The translations under genes and the position numbers were made by a program. A stretch of 64,000 bases of DNA from Aporhodopirellula aestuarii. GTDB lineage: Bacteria; Planctomycetota; Planctomycetia; Pirellulales; Pirellulaceae. Positions 7,254 to 16,409 of the stretch are shown here, piece after piece. Where the stretch lies: NCBI RefSeq assembly GCF_023701485.1, contig NZ_JAMQBK010000015.1, positions 1-64,000 of the forward strand. The letters are read 5' to 3'. A model generated the notes under the pieces. It ran no database searches, was not told where the DNA came from, and was given only the letters and a program-made list of their open reading frames with translations. Numbering within the stretch: position 1 is the first letter of the stretch; each line of letters begins with the position of its first letter.

Positions 7254-9269
7254 ATGAAATTCAGCATCGCGATCGTATTCTGTCTAGCCATCGCGGAATG
7301 GGCATCCGCTCAGACACACGGAATCATCGACAACTCCGACAGCCCGTACGTCCAACACCGTGGCATTAACATCGGCGATTGCAGATGGACCGATGGATTT
7401 TGGGGGGACAAATTCCGGCTCTGTGAAAGCGTCATGGTTCCACACATGGGCGAGATCCTCAAAGGCGACATCGGTCACGCTTACAACAACTTTCGAATCG
7501 CAGCCGGATTAAAGAAAGGTCGACACCAAGGCTTCGCTTGGCACGACGGCGACTTCTACAAGTGGATCGAAGCAGCCACTTATCTTTACGCGATCAATCA
7601 TGACGAAAGCACACTGACGGAGCTTGACGAATTGATCGCCATCATCGCTCAAGCCCAGGAGCCCGATGGCTACCTACATACCAAGATCCAGATCGAGAAC
7701 ATCCCGCATTTCTCCAACCGTCGACATCACGAGATGTACAACTGCGGTCATCTCTACACGAGTGCTTGCATTCATCATCGCGTCACCGGCAAAACCAATC
7801 TACTCAATATCGCAATCAAGAACGCAGACCTCCTTGTCAGCTTGTTTCAATCACGTCCCACCCAATTGTCCCGTTTCGGTTTTAATCAAACCCAGATCAT
7901 GGGTCTCGTCGAACTCTACCGGACCACCGGTGACAAACGTTATCTCAACGTCGCTCAGGTTTTCATCAACAACCGTGGAAAATTCCGCGACAAAGATGAC
8001 CCGAGTGTGACGGGAGAATCCACCGGCGACATGGTCCAAGAACGTGTCGCCCTACGCAAAGAAACCGAAGCCGTCGGACACGCCGTGCTGGCACTTTACT
8101 TCTATGCAGGGGCAGCCGACGTTTATGCCGAAACCGGCGAACAAGCGTTGATCGACGCACTGGACCGACTTTGGGAAAACGTCGTCGACAAAAAGATGTA
8201 CGTAACCGGTGCCGTCGGCCAAGCTCACCACGGTGTATCGAGTCGACATGACAAGATCTCAGAGGGATTTCTCAATGAATACGTCATGCCCAATCTGACC
8301 GCCTACAACGAAACCTGCGCGAACATCTGCAACGCCATGTTCAGCTATCGGATGTTGGGAATCAAAGGTGAATCCAAATACGCCGATGTCATCGAACGCG
8401 TGTTGTTTAACAGTTGCCTATCGGGCATCAGCACAGACGGTACGCATTACTTCTACACCAATCCACTTCGCAAAATTAACGGCGTTCTAGACTACTCGAC
8501 GATGAACACGGAATTTGCGCAGCGACAGCCCTATCTCGAATGTTTCTGCTGTCCACCCAACCTTGTGCGAACGATCGCCAAGTCTTCGGGATGGGCCTAC
8601 AGCCTGACCAACGACGGGATCGCGGTGAACTTATACGGAGCCAACTCCCTGTCAACAAAGCTGCGGGACGGATCACCTATCCAACTGAAACAAGAGACAC
8701 AGTATCCATGGGACGGACACGTCAAGATCACCATCGAATCGTGTAAGAATCAACCTTTCGAAATGAAGTTTCGGATTCCCGAGTGGGCAGACGGTTCCAA
8801 GCTCACTCTCAATGGCAACTCTGCGGACGTGGACACAGCGGCAGGATCGTTTGCAACGATTCGCGGGACGTGGAGTCCCGGCGATGTGATCGAACTCGAG
8901 CTGCCAATGAAAATCAAACTTCTCGAAGGGAACCCACGGATTGAAGAACTCCGAAACCAAGTCGCGGTTTCTCGCGGCCCGGTCGTTTACTGCATCGAGT
9001 CGCCAGACATCCCGCCGGGCACCGGTATCTTGGACGTGTACCTGCCGTCCAATGCAGAACTCATCCCCCGATTCAATCCTCATATACTTGGTGGCGTGAC
9101 AACGATATCCGGCGACATCGCGATCCGGTCGGAACGTTCACAGCGCATGTACCAAGCGATCGATCGGCCACAATGGAACACCTCGCGTGCCCAATTCATT
9201 CCCTACTTCGCCTGGAATAACCGCGGCGACGGTGAGATGACGGTCTTCCTCCCCGTCATCTGGAAATGA
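7254..9269 (+). CDS. Secreted GH127-family glycoside hydrolase (beta-L-arabinofuranosidase-like)
   Basis: A 671-residue protein with an N-terminal signal peptide (cleavage near ASAQT), so periplasmic or secreted. It is a GH127 (former DUF1680) enzyme. The catalytic and zinc residues of Bifidobacterium HypBA1 are present with identical spacing. Glu337 (SEGF) matches the acid/base Glu322, Glu353 and Cys355 (NETC) match Glu338 and Cys340, and Cys432-Cys433 (CFCCPPN) match Cys417-Cys418, of which the first is the nucleophile. The family removes beta-L-arabinofuranose or related sugars from plant or algal glycans, but members vary in substrate, so specificity is open. The gene stands alone, with an operator-like palindrome ~150 bases upstream. 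Confidence 0.88.
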   Translation: MKFSIAIVFCLAIAEWASAQTHGIIDNSDSPYVQHRGINIGDCRWTDGFWGDKFRLCESVMVPHMGEILKGDIGHAYNNFRIAAGLKKGRHQGFAWHDGDFYKWIEAATYLYAINHDESTLTELDELIAIIAQAQEPDGYLHTKIQIENIPHFSNRRHHEMYNCGHLYTSACIHHRVTGKTNLLNIAIKNADLLVSLFQSRPTQLSRFGFNQTQIMGLVELYRTTGDKRYLNVAQVFINNRGKFRDKDDPSVTGESTGDMVQERVALRKETEAVGHAVLALYFYAGAADVYAETGEQALIDALDRLWENVVDKKMYVTGAVGQAHHGVSSRHDKISEGFLNEYVMPNLTAYNETCANICNAMFSYRMLGIKGESKYADVIERVLFNSCLSGISTDGTHYFYTNPLRKINGVLDYSTMNTEFAQRQPYLECFCCPPNLVRTIAKSSGWAYSLTNDGIAVNLYGANSLSTKLRDGSPIQLKQETQYPWDGHVKITIESCKNQPFEMKFRIPEWADGSKLTLNGNSADVDTAAGSFATIRGTWSPGDVIELELPMKIKLLEGNPRIEELRNQVAVSRGPVVYCIESPDIPPGTGILDVYLPSNAELIPRFNPHILGGVTTISGDIAIRSERSQRMYQAIDRPQWNTSRAQFIPYFAWNNRGDGEMTVFLPVIWK

Positions 9270-9630
9270 CGTGTCGAAGCCGCCCGATCCAAGCCACCTA
9301 AACCCTTCGCCTTAAAGCACTTATCCGGTGAAACGGAACTTCGCTTCTGTTAAAACGGACGCCTGCGCACTCAGCCCCGAAAAGTTGCGTATCAAACTCG
9401 CACGTTGCTAAAGAAATTCGCAGACGTGACGCCGTTTGGCACCGCGAGTCGGCGCCCAAAATTTTCGAAACGGCGTTTCTGCCGTGAAATTATGTGATAG
9501 CTAGAAAACCGATAGGGCAACGACGCCTCCGGTACAACCTTTGCTTCTATTTAGAGAAACGCGTTCACTGCCTAAATTTCTGGCAATGCGACCAACTATT
9601 CGCTCGAACCTTCTCTATCGATGCTATCCG
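9270..9630. other. Intergenic region after GH127
   Basis: I see no gene, repeat or clear terminator here. The reading frame of the following small gene is open back to a TTG at 9541, so its start could lie inside this stretch. Confidence 0.5.
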
Positions 9631-10044
9631 ATGAAAATTCGCGCAAAACGATTGCCGGGTGAGGGTCGTTCTCGACTTTCGTGGTTCCGCGTTCATCCAG
9701 GCGTTCCGCTGGACGTCACGTTTCAATTGATGAGCACGAATCGGTCATCGGTCAACTGGGTGGGACATGAACCGAGGTTCCGCATCTTCAGCCAATTCGT
9801 GGATCAACTCGTGGTGCTGGAGATTACCGATCCTCAGCGATGCGAGTTCAAACTCGGTGGCGTTTGGCGATTGCGATTAACGGCAGAGGAAACTGAATCA
9901 TTGCCTCGCGGAGGTATGCGATTCACCTTAGAGCATCGCGCGCACGATGGAGACTATGTTCTGGGGCTGTTGGGTACCGTCAGTTGCTGTGAAACCACAA
10001 TCAACAGCAACCACAATCGCATCTCAAGTTTGCTTCCCCGGTGA
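9631..10044 (+). CDS. Hypothetical protein
   Basis: A 137-residue soluble protein from ATG 9631; ATG 9586 and TTG 9541 are in frame and also possible. I do not recognise the family. The C-terminal half has an alternating pattern suggestive of a beta-sandwich (RIFSQFVDQLVVLEI, FKLGGVWRLRLTAEETESLP, MRFTLEHRAHDGDYVLGLLG). It loosely resembles small phage-tail or baseplate-associated proteins, but no phage genes surround it. No signal peptide is evident. It lies 24 bases before the SDR gene on the same strand and could be co-transcribed with it. Confidence 0.5.
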   Translation: MKIRAKRLPGEGRSRLSWFRVHPGVPLDVTFQLMSTNRSSVNWVGHEPRFRIFSQFVDQLVVLEITDPQRCEFKLGGVWRLRLTAEETESLPRGGMRFTLEHRAHDGDYVLGLLGTVSCCETTINSNHNRISSLLPR

Positions 10045-10068
10045 TCTCACGGCAATTCGAATTGATGA

Positions 10069-10989
10069 ATGCCTCTTAATCAAACACCGTCAAAGATCGA
10101 CCCCATCAACCGGCCTCAGGTCGTTCTCGTTACGGGAGCTTCGGTCGGCTTGGGCCTCGCGATTGCCCGACGTCTTGTTCAAGAGCAGCAAAAAAATGCT
10201 CTGCACATCGTTTTAACCGCTCGAAACTCATCCCTGGTCCGTTTTCGAGAAAGCGGTATCGAAGAGCGCGATGGCCTTTGGATTCGCGCCCTCGACATCA
10301 CGGACGCCCAACAACGACACGCCGTCGTGGATGAAATCGAATCGAAGCTCGGTGGCGTCGACATCTTAGTCAACAACGCCGGAGTGGCCTATCGATCCTG
10401 CGTCGAACATGTCACTGAACCAGAACGGTTGCATCAGATGAACATCAACTTCCGATCACCCGTTGAACTGACACGCTGCGTCTTACCCGGCATGCGAGCA
10501 CGACGATCAGGAAAGATCATAAACATCTCGTCCGTCGGAGGCATGATGGCGATGCCCACGATGTCGGTCTATTCGGCATCGAAGTTTGCTCTCGAGGGAG
10601 TCAGTGAGGCACTGTACTACGAAATGAAACCTTGGAACGTGTCAGTCACGCTCATTCAACCCGGATTCATGCGATCGGATGCCTTTGAAAAGGTCCCTTA
10701 CACAGTCAAAAGTGCCGCGGCCTCGTCCGATAGCAACGATCCCTACCACGAGCATTACTTGCACATGCAGCGTTTCATCGAGAAGACGATGCATCGCGCT
10801 CCGGCCACCCCCGATTCCGTCGCCGCCAAAGTCATCAAGGTGATCCGCCAAAAATCCCCACCACTGCGCGTCTACGGCAGCATTGATGCGCTCCTCTTCT
10901 CGTTGCTCCGCCGCCTCTTACCAAGGCGTTTCTATAATTGGTTTCTGTATCGAAACCTGCCGCGTATCCGTGAATGGGGAGTGCGCTAA
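10069..10989 (+). CDS. Short-chain dehydrogenase/reductase (SDR)
   Basis: A 306-residue classical SDR with an NAD(P)-binding Rossmann fold. It shows TGASVGLG (glycine-rich nucleotide motif, about residues 22-29), VNNAG, NISSVGG (catalytic Ser) and YSASKFALEG (catalytic Tyr-x3-Lys), then IQPGFMRSD. The C-terminal region, with its LLFSLLRRLLPRRFYNWFLYR stretch, is hydrophobic and basic, as in SDRs that sit on membranes or act on lipids. The substrate is not predictable. The gene is followed by a repeat-rich non-coding region. Confidence 0.87.
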   Translation: MPLNQTPSKIDPINRPQVVLVTGASVGLGLAIARRLVQEQQKNALHIVLTARNSSLVRFRESGIEERDGLWIRALDITDAQQRHAVVDEIESKLGGVDILVNNAGVAYRSCVEHVTEPERLHQMNINFRSPVELTRCVLPGMRARRSGKIINISSVGGMMAMPTMSVYSASKFALEGVSEALYYEMKPWNVSVTLIQPGFMRSDAFEKVPYTVKSAAASSDSNDPYHEHYLHMQRFIEKTMHRAPATPDSVAAKVIKVIRQKSPPLRVYGSIDALLFSLLRRLLPRRFYNWFLYRNLPRIREWGVR

Positions 10990-11170
10990 CGAAGGCCGTT
11001 GTGAACACACGAGATTCCAACGCCCACACCACCCGCCCCGTCATGCAACCAGCCCATCTCGATTTCAGCGGAGCAAATAAGTGTCCACACGAATCGAACA
11101 ACCACGTAGGCAGGAATCATCGGGCGCAATCCTATTGCCGTTTGGGCATTCTTAGTTGTGCCTCGATTCT

Positions 11171-11218
11171 TAGCAGGACAGCGCCACTGTTCACGTAGCT
11201 CGGTCTCCCCAGACCGAG
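11171..11218 (+). repeat. Dispersed repeat family C, copy 1
   Basis: The block begins TAGCAGGACAGCGCCACTG and continues TTCACGTAGCTC, then CTCGGTCTCCCCAGACCGAG, which forms an 8-bp hairpin. The first ~30 bases recur with two or three mismatches at 51017, just after the BBP7 gene. Confidence 0.6.
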
Positions 11219-11250
11219 AATTCCGGGCAGTACCCGCTTTCGGAGTCTCG

Positions 11251-11406
11251 GACAGGCTGTGAAGTTATTAGTGTGGCCGTTCGCTCCGCGAACGAGCGTT
11301 CCCGTAAGCTTCGTTTGCACGGAGACATTGATTGTTTTAGTGTTCTTCTCAGCGGAACAACGAGAACCATCCGGTCCCAACTCAGGTTGGAATGCTGAGA
11401 AAGAAC
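11251..11406 (+). repeat. Dispersed palindromic repeat family A, copy 1 (right half degenerate)
   Basis: The left part (11255-11318) is the near-reverse-complement of 34869-34928 and contains a CGTTCGC-TCC-GCGAACG hairpin. It runs into TTGATTGTTTTAGTG (shared with the copies at 34.6 and 37.5 kb), then GTTCTTCTCAGC, which pairs with GCTGAGAAAGAAC at 11394-11406. The terminal GACGTCCC arm seen in the other copies is missing on the right, where the DUF1853 gene begins. Confidence 0.65.
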
Positions 11407-11416
11407 TACGAGAGTA

Positions 11417-12274
11417 ATGAAAAGCGGTACGATATCGATCCATCGACAACAATTGCTTCGCGACCTTATCTGGTGTGTTAACAGCCCCAGTTTGATCACT
11501 CCCGCTGCAACGACGAAACCAATTACCGCTGACGAAATCGATGAGGAACATCTCGCGTCATTCTTCCTCGACCAAGTCCCCCGCAAAGTCGGGCATTATT
11601 TCGAACGCCTCGTGCTCTACTGGCTGACTCATGTTCGACGCGTTGAGTTGATCGCCAACACGCTCCAAATCCGGTCCGAGAATCGAACCCTAGGTGAAAT
11701 CGATTTTCTCTATCGCGATGAACAGGGGCAGCTTACCCATCTCGAAGTCGCGGTGAAGTTTTACCTCTACCAGCCCGATCGCGTTGTCCATGACAGCCAT
11801 TTTATCGGCCCCAACGTTCGAGACACGTTTGAGCGGAAAATGCATCGACTCTTCGAGCATCAATTGCCGCTCAGCCATAGACACTTCCCCGACGTCAAAG
11901 TTCGTCACGCCTTCGTAAAAGGACGCATCTTTTACGACGCCGACCTGCCGGCACCCGTTCATCTCCCCGCCAAAATGTCACCCGATCATTTGCGAGGAAG
12001 CATCCTTCGGCTGCAATCGTTGGATTCACTAGAAAAAACACCGCGTGCCTTCTATCGCGTGCTCGAAAAACCGTTCTGGCTATCGGATGATATTGGCGAT
12101 TCCAACCTACAACCTCTGCAAGACGCATCGCAAATAAAATCGTACATCACGCGTCGCATGAGCGTACATCACTCGCCTGTCCTATTCAGCGAGCTCAATC
12201 AGCGGGGTGATTCGTTTACTGAATCCAACCGCCTCTTCATCGTGCCCGACGACTGGCCTGCCGACGCGACCTAA
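11417..12274 (+). CDS. DUF1853 family protein
   Basis: A 285-residue protein matching DUF1853: N-terminal LLRDLIWCVNSPSLI, then KVGHYFERLVLYWL, RTLGEIDFLY and HLEVAVKFYLY. The E...GEID...EVAVK arrangement resembles the catalytic core of PD-(D/E)XK nuclease folds. DUF1853 has been linked to that superfamily, but its function is unknown. No signal peptide is visible. ATG 11417 lies 11 bases past the palindromic repeat copy, so the promoter or leader must lie in or before the repeat. It converges on the FAD-enzyme gene with a 43-base gap. Confidence 0.78.
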   Translation: MKSGTISIHRQQLLRDLIWCVNSPSLITPAATTKPITADEIDEEHLASFFLDQVPRKVGHYFERLVLYWLTHVRRVELIANTLQIRSENRTLGEIDFLYRDEQGQLTHLEVAVKFYLYQPDRVVHDSHFIGPNVRDTFERKMHRLFEHQLPLSHRHFPDVKVRHAFVKGRIFYDADLPAPVHLPAKMSPDHLRGSILRLQSLDSLEKTPRAFYRVLEKPFWLSDDIGDSNLQPLQDASQIKSYITRRMSVHHSPVLFSELNQRGDSFTESNRLFIVPDDWPADAT

Positions 12275-12281
12275 TCCCTTT

Positions 12282-12298
12282 CGTTCTCAATCAGAACG
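12282..12298. terminator. Short hairpin between convergent genes
   Basis: CGTTCT and AGAACG form a 6-bp stem with a 5-base loop, 8 bases after the DUF1853 stop and 20 bases from the end of the FAD-enzyme gene. No U-tract follows on either strand, so this is a weak terminator candidate. Confidence 0.3.
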
Positions 12299-12317
12299 CT
12301 GGGCATTCCAACTCCGT

Positions 12318-13856
12318 TCAGACCCTTTTCTCCAGCGGCGCGGTGTGGTGATACAGATTCTGCTTCGCCGGATCAAACAGTCCTACGTGATTGAATGGTT
12401 CGAGTTGTTCGCGAATCCAAGCGATGCAGGCAACCGTTTCGAGCGAAGAAAGTACTCCGAGTGAGTGCTTTCGACGGAGTTCAAAAACCCGCTCGGAAAC
12501 ACGCGCAACGCAAGCAACAAGATCGGCGGCATCGACGCTTAAGAAACCGTTGCCACCTTCTCGTTCGGCGGCTGTCACGACGACGAAGTAGGTCATCGTC
12601 GCCGCCACATAAAGCGGAAAATCGAAACTCGCTGCGTAGCAAGTTGAAACGAGCCGATCGATCCACAAGATTTCGGCTCGCACTTGACTTCCGTACGCGT
12701 GCAGACTTTCTGGCGAGGGAAACACGTCGGGACTATCACATTCCGAAAACATCGCGGCAATTTTTTCTACCGCCGCCAACGTTTGAGCAATCCCCGTGCT
12801 GTGCAGCGGATCAACAAAGCCGACCGCTGATGGAAGACTCAACCATCGATCCGCCGCTGCGGGCTCTCGCAGAAACTGAAGCCGTTTCTTTTCCTGAAGG
12901 CGGGCAGGTGCAATCAACTCAGCCCCCGCGAACTGTCTGCTCAACGTCGGATACTTTTGCACGGTTCGCCGCCACCGTTCTTCCACATCCACTCGATCGT
13001 CATCAGCGAAACCAACGTCAGCTCGATTGAAAACGATACCGCAACTCGTGACCCCGTTGTCAAAACCGAGCTGCCAAATCCAGCCCTCATCGATCAGGTG
13101 ATGAACCGCAGCATGGTGACAGACATACGGGTGCGGACTAATATCGCCACCGAGTTCGACAACGAGATCATTCCAATCTCGCAAACCAGAAAAATGCCCA
13201 AAGATCGCTCCCGTGTTGCTTGCCAATAACTCCGTGACATCGTTTTGTTTGGTCACTTTCGACAGAGCCGTGGACGCCCCACTCGCGTCAATGATAAATC
13301 GACTCGTCAGTTCCACTGCGGTGCGATCTCCTGCCAAGCCAACGGCAGCGGGGCAAACGCCTCGCACTCGCCATCTTCCGCCAGAAATGATTTCGTCGAT
13401 GTCGAAGTTTTCGATCATCGTCACATTTTCGCGGCTCATGTGCCGGGCGATATAGTGGTCCACCGACGAGCGAAGCCAGTGCGTATCGGAAACCGAATCA
13501 TCCGTGCTCGCCGAAACGAGCAGTTCCGTCGAATGATCCTGTCGCGGCTGAAATTCTTGATCCGCAGTGTGGTGAAAATAGCTAAATCCTCGCTTCAGCC
13601 CCACCGTCACTTCTCCGGCGAGATTCTGTGCGGTGCCATAGGCACTCAGCGGCTTAAGCCAATCCAAACCGTACTCCGTTGCGATCCGTTTGAGAGTCCG
13701 ATCGGCCAACGGTGTCGAAGACTCACCGATCGCGAACCGCGGATGCTCATTTTTGTCGACGACGCAAACGCGGTAACCAAGCTTCCGAAGCAGAATCCCG
13801 GTAAGGCAACCGCCAAAGCCGGAACCGATAATCAGAACATCCGAGTCAAACTCCAT
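12318..13856 (-). CDS. FAD-dependent oxidoreductase, flavin-halogenase-like
   Basis: A 512-residue flavoprotein. It has GSGFGG (residues 11-16) for FAD binding, GESSTP (44-49), a Lys in GLKRGFSYF (Lys88) where flavin halogenases have their catalytic Lys, and Trp259-x-Trp261 (GWIWQL), resembling the halogenase WxWxI motif. A second FAD contact is FVDPLHSTGI. This matches the tryptophan-halogenase-like superfamily, which also holds non-halogenating hydroxylases and reductases, so halogenation is not certain. ATG 13856 shares its A with the TGA stop of the radical SAM gene (TGATG), which fixes the start and implies translational coupling. It is the last gene of a three-gene operon. Confidence 0.8.
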   Translation of the reverse strand: MEFDSDVLIIGSGFGGCLTGILLRKLGYRVCVVDKNEHPRFAIGESSTPLADRTLKRIATEYGLDWLKPLSAYGTAQNLAGEVTVGLKRGFSYFHHTADQEFQPRQDHSTELLVSASTDDSVSDTHWLRSSVDHYIARHMSRENVTMIENFDIDEIISGGRWRVRGVCPAAVGLAGDRTAVELTSRFIIDASGASTALSKVTKQNDVTELLASNTGAIFGHFSGLRDWNDLVVELGGDISPHPYVCHHAAVHHLIDEGWIWQLGFDNGVTSCGIVFNRADVGFADDDRVDVEERWRRTVQKYPTLSRQFAGAELIAPARLQEKKRLQFLREPAAADRWLSLPSAVGFVDPLHSTGIAQTLAAVEKIAAMFSECDSPDVFPSPESLHAYGSQVRAEILWIDRLVSTCYAASFDFPLYVAATMTYFVVVTAAEREGGNGFLSVDAADLVACVARVSERVFELRRKHSLGVLSSLETVACIAWIREQLEPFNHVGLFDPAKQNLYHHTAPLEKRV

Positions 13857-14863
13857 CAATTGATCTCTGCGGCACAGCGACGACATTGAATCGATGGCAT
13901 AACCGTTTGCGTCAAATTCATCTTCGCAAGACGTGCGATCCGATCCGAAACACATTCATCACACCAAGAAAAGGACTGGGCGTCCCATAAATCAGCAAAC
14001 ACACGATGGTTTGGCTCACGGCCGAGCGATTCTTCCAAAACGCGTTCGAGCGAATCCAGCCGGGGCGGCGAATAGTCGCCTCGCTCCTCCAAGTATTCCA
14101 CCGCACCATTGCCCGGTCGGGTTGGAATCACAGCAACGCACGAAACACCACAATCGACGGCAAAGTCGACCGACTTCACCGCCCATTCGATTCCTTCATC
14201 TTCATTCAAAAACGGCGGTTTGAGCAAAACGAATGCTCGCGCGGAAATTCCGTGCTCACACAGATAGCTCGATGCGTCTCGAAAATCCTCCAAAGTCATC
14301 TGTTTGTTCAAACGAGGTAACACCTCGGGGTGAACTGTCTCCAGCCCCATCGCAACTTCCAAGTTCCCCTTCAATAGGCTTGCGAACTCCGTGCATTGAG
14401 AATTACAGAGTTTCGGATGGTTTTCGACGACGACGGTTTCAAAAGGGTCACACAAACCAGCGATCTCGCGCCGATCCTCCTCCGGTATCGCTTTGACGTC
14501 GAAAAAATTACCGCTGTTGTAGAGCTTGAGAACACGAGCCCGAGGAAGTCTTTCGAGAGCGAATCGTATCTGTTGTGCGATTTGCCCGGTCTTCACTGAG
14601 TCGTCTAACGTGTTCTTCCAAAGATCACACATCAAGCATCGATACGGACACTCGCGGTTGGTTAGAAAAATGGTAGCCACATCAACCACCTCACCGCGCG
14701 CCGTCACTTCCGGTTCCACCAAAAATTCGTACGGCTTCGTTGGTGACACCGCATTCTTTGGACCGCGAAGTCGCAGAATGTCCGACGTGGCCAATGTCGC
14801 AATCATAAGGACATCATTCGTTCTGGACTTTCGAGCGGGTAGATGCGGTAGCAGCAACAACAA
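13856..14863 (-). CDS. Radical SAM protein
   Basis: A 335-residue radical SAM enzyme (316 if ATG 14806 is the true start, which is plausible). The cluster motif CPYRCLMC (Cys72, Cys76, Cys79) fits CxxxCxxC. KLYNSGNFFD and AMGLETVHPEVLPRLNK follow in positions typical of the TIM-barrel. Near the C-terminus are two Cys pairs, WCDEC and CRRC, that could hold a metal or an auxiliary cluster. General features resemble Elp3/archaeosine-type radical SAM proteins, but the substrate is unknown. It lies between an asparagine-synthase-like gene (39-base gap) and the FAD enzyme (1-base overlap). Confidence 0.82.
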   Translation of the reverse strand: MLLLLPHLPARKSRTNDVLMIATLATSDILRLRGPKNAVSPTKPYEFLVEPEVTARGEVVDVATIFLTNRECPYRCLMCDLWKNTLDDSVKTGQIAQQIRFALERLPRARVLKLYNSGNFFDVKAIPEEDRREIAGLCDPFETVVVENHPKLCNSQCTEFASLLKGNLEVAMGLETVHPEVLPRLNKQMTLEDFRDASSYLCEHGISARAFVLLKPPFLNEDEGIEWAVKSVDFAVDCGVSCVAVIPTRPGNGAVEYLEERGDYSPPRLDSLERVLEESLGREPNHRVFADLWDAQSFSWCDECVSDRIARLAKMNLTQTVMPSIQCRRCAAEIN

Positions 14864-14902
14864 ACGGCAGGCAAAATTCGTCCTAGCCGAATCGACGGTC
14901 GA

Positions 14903-16240
14903 TTAACTGCTAAAAATTTCAGCAAACGCTTGCCGATACGCCATGGGTGATTCCGGAAACGTCGCCGAAAAATCAGCGTCGGATGCAGCACCACGTTGGA
15001 AACGCCGTTTTTCAAACACCGGCATCGCCATGCCGGTGACCGCCTTCACACCGGCCCGTGTGACATCACCTTTGAGGGCATAAAGTTTTTCGTGATCCCA
15101 TTGGGTCAACTCGATGAAAGGTATCTTTTCGGCGACTTCGATAACGTTCGACGTCGCGAACGGACTAAACCCTTCAAACTGGAATTTAGCAGCAGTGGCA
15201 TAAGTGCGAACATGTCCGCGACTTTGTCCTCCCGAATAGGTCTGAGAATGTTTGATTTTGTCCACACCCCATCCCTCGTGATAGAAAAATGGATTGTTCA
15301 AGACACTTCGAATGGTGAGTTCGGGATTGTCTTCGATGGGGTAGTCTCTCAAGTTTTCATCGCCACCATCCCCGTCCAACAAATACTTCCAGTCAGGATA
15401 CCGTCGACGAACTTCCTTCAGTACCGCAATCCCCATCGTTGCCGCTTGGACATCCAACGGCTTGTAATCTTCAATGACCCGAATTGCTTCTTTGTAATCA
15501 AGACTCGAAGCCGAAACGTGAATCGGCTCGAGCAGGTAGTCGATGTCCAGGCTTTTCAAAAACTCAGATGCTTGTTGAAGATCTTCGCCGTACTCATTCA
15601 CAGTCAACGTGAACGCCTTGAGTCGCTGCGCCGTTTGGCCACGCTTCAACAACGAATGATACGTCAACGTCAAAATCGCGCCGCTGTCGATTCCACCCGA
15701 AAACAAAACTCCGATCGGTGCATCCGCCGGCAACGAATCGATCCAGGAATCAATTTCGTTTGCGAGTGTGCCGATGTACGACTCGCCGATCGCGTCGACG
15801 TCAGCGGGTAATTCGTTCGGATAGTGATTGAGGAATCGCGTGTAAACCGGGTTGGGGTCAGGGCAACCGACAAGCGAGAGTTCCGTTATGTAGTGTGCAG
15901 GAACCATGCGTGTGTAGGATGGGTGGAATTGGTCGGCGAGCCCTTCCTTCTCCAAGTGTTCGCGAATTTCATCCATCCTCTCGGCGATGATCAATACCGG
16001 ACCGGCGGCTTGTTTGGCTAAGAAATATCGCATCGGGCGACCGATCGAGCGAGCCAGCCGGACAATTCGCCCATTCTTGTGCACTAAGGCGAATTGCCCA
16101 TCGATCTCGCGAACTTTGTCAGATTGTCCCGAACCAACTCTTTCCACCGCCTCCTCAACACTCATGTTGAAAATGACATTCACGTCGGGGTCTAACAAAT
16201 TGACCAAACGCTCAACGGTGGCAAAGTTTTGCTCTAACAT
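14903..16240 (-). CDS. Asparagine-synthase-like amidotransferase/adenylating enzyme
   Basis: A 445-residue protein with a C-terminal asparagine-synthase domain: the ATP pyrophosphatase loop SGGIDS at residues 181-186, YLLDGDGGDENLRDYP, and FSPFATSNVIEVAEKIP. The N-terminal ~115 residues look like a shortened class II glutamine amidotransferase fold (DGQFALVHKNGRIVRLARSIG) but lack Cys at position 2, so glutamine hydrolysis is unlikely. Related enzymes without the Cys make amide bonds by acyl-adenylation in natural-product pathways, such as beta-lactam synthetase and lasso-peptide cyclase. It is the first gene of an operon with radical SAM and FAD-enzyme genes, suggesting a small-molecule pathway. 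Confidence 0.82.
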   Translation of the reverse strand: MLEQNFATVERLVNLLDPDVNVIFNMSVEEAVERVGSGQSDKVREIDGQFALVHKNGRIVRLARSIGRPMRYFLAKQAAGPVLIIAERMDEIREHLEKEGLADQFHPSYTRMVPAHYITELSLVGCPDPNPVYTRFLNHYPNELPADVDAIGESYIGTLANEIDSWIDSLPADAPIGVLFSGGIDSGAILTLTYHSLLKRGQTAQRLKAFTLTVNEYGEDLQQASEFLKSLDIDYLLEPIHVSASSLDYKEAIRVIEDYKPLDVQAATMGIAVLKEVRRRYPDWKYLLDGDGGDENLRDYPIEDNPELTIRSVLNNPFFYHEGWGVDKIKHSQTYSGGQSRGHVRTYATAAKFQFEGFSPFATSNVIEVAEKIPFIELTQWDHEKLYALKGDVTRAGVKAVTGMAMPVFEKRRFQRGAASDADFSATFPESPMAYRQAFAEIFSS

Positions 16241-16409
16241 CGCAATCTCAGAAATTCGAAAATGGATTCATCGCTCTTAATGCGCATAAGAAATTGGCAG
16301 CAAGCCGTCCTCCATGCGAGCGGCGCCACATTCTGGCATGACGGCCGGGAACTAGCAACGTGCAACATGCGACGCGATTGACCGGCCTTCAAGCGTAGCC
16401 GATCAATGG

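Larger units (their letters stand above)
10990..11416. other. Repeat-rich intergenic region
   Basis: No protein-coding gene was seen. The region contains one copy of palindromic repeat family C (11171-11218) and a degenerate copy of family A (11251-11406), listed separately. The family A copy runs up to the start of the DUF1853 gene. Confidence 0.6.

Noticed and set aside
14996-15811. A 271-residue plus-strand open frame
   Set aside because: Antisense to the asparagine-synthase-like gene; no motif.
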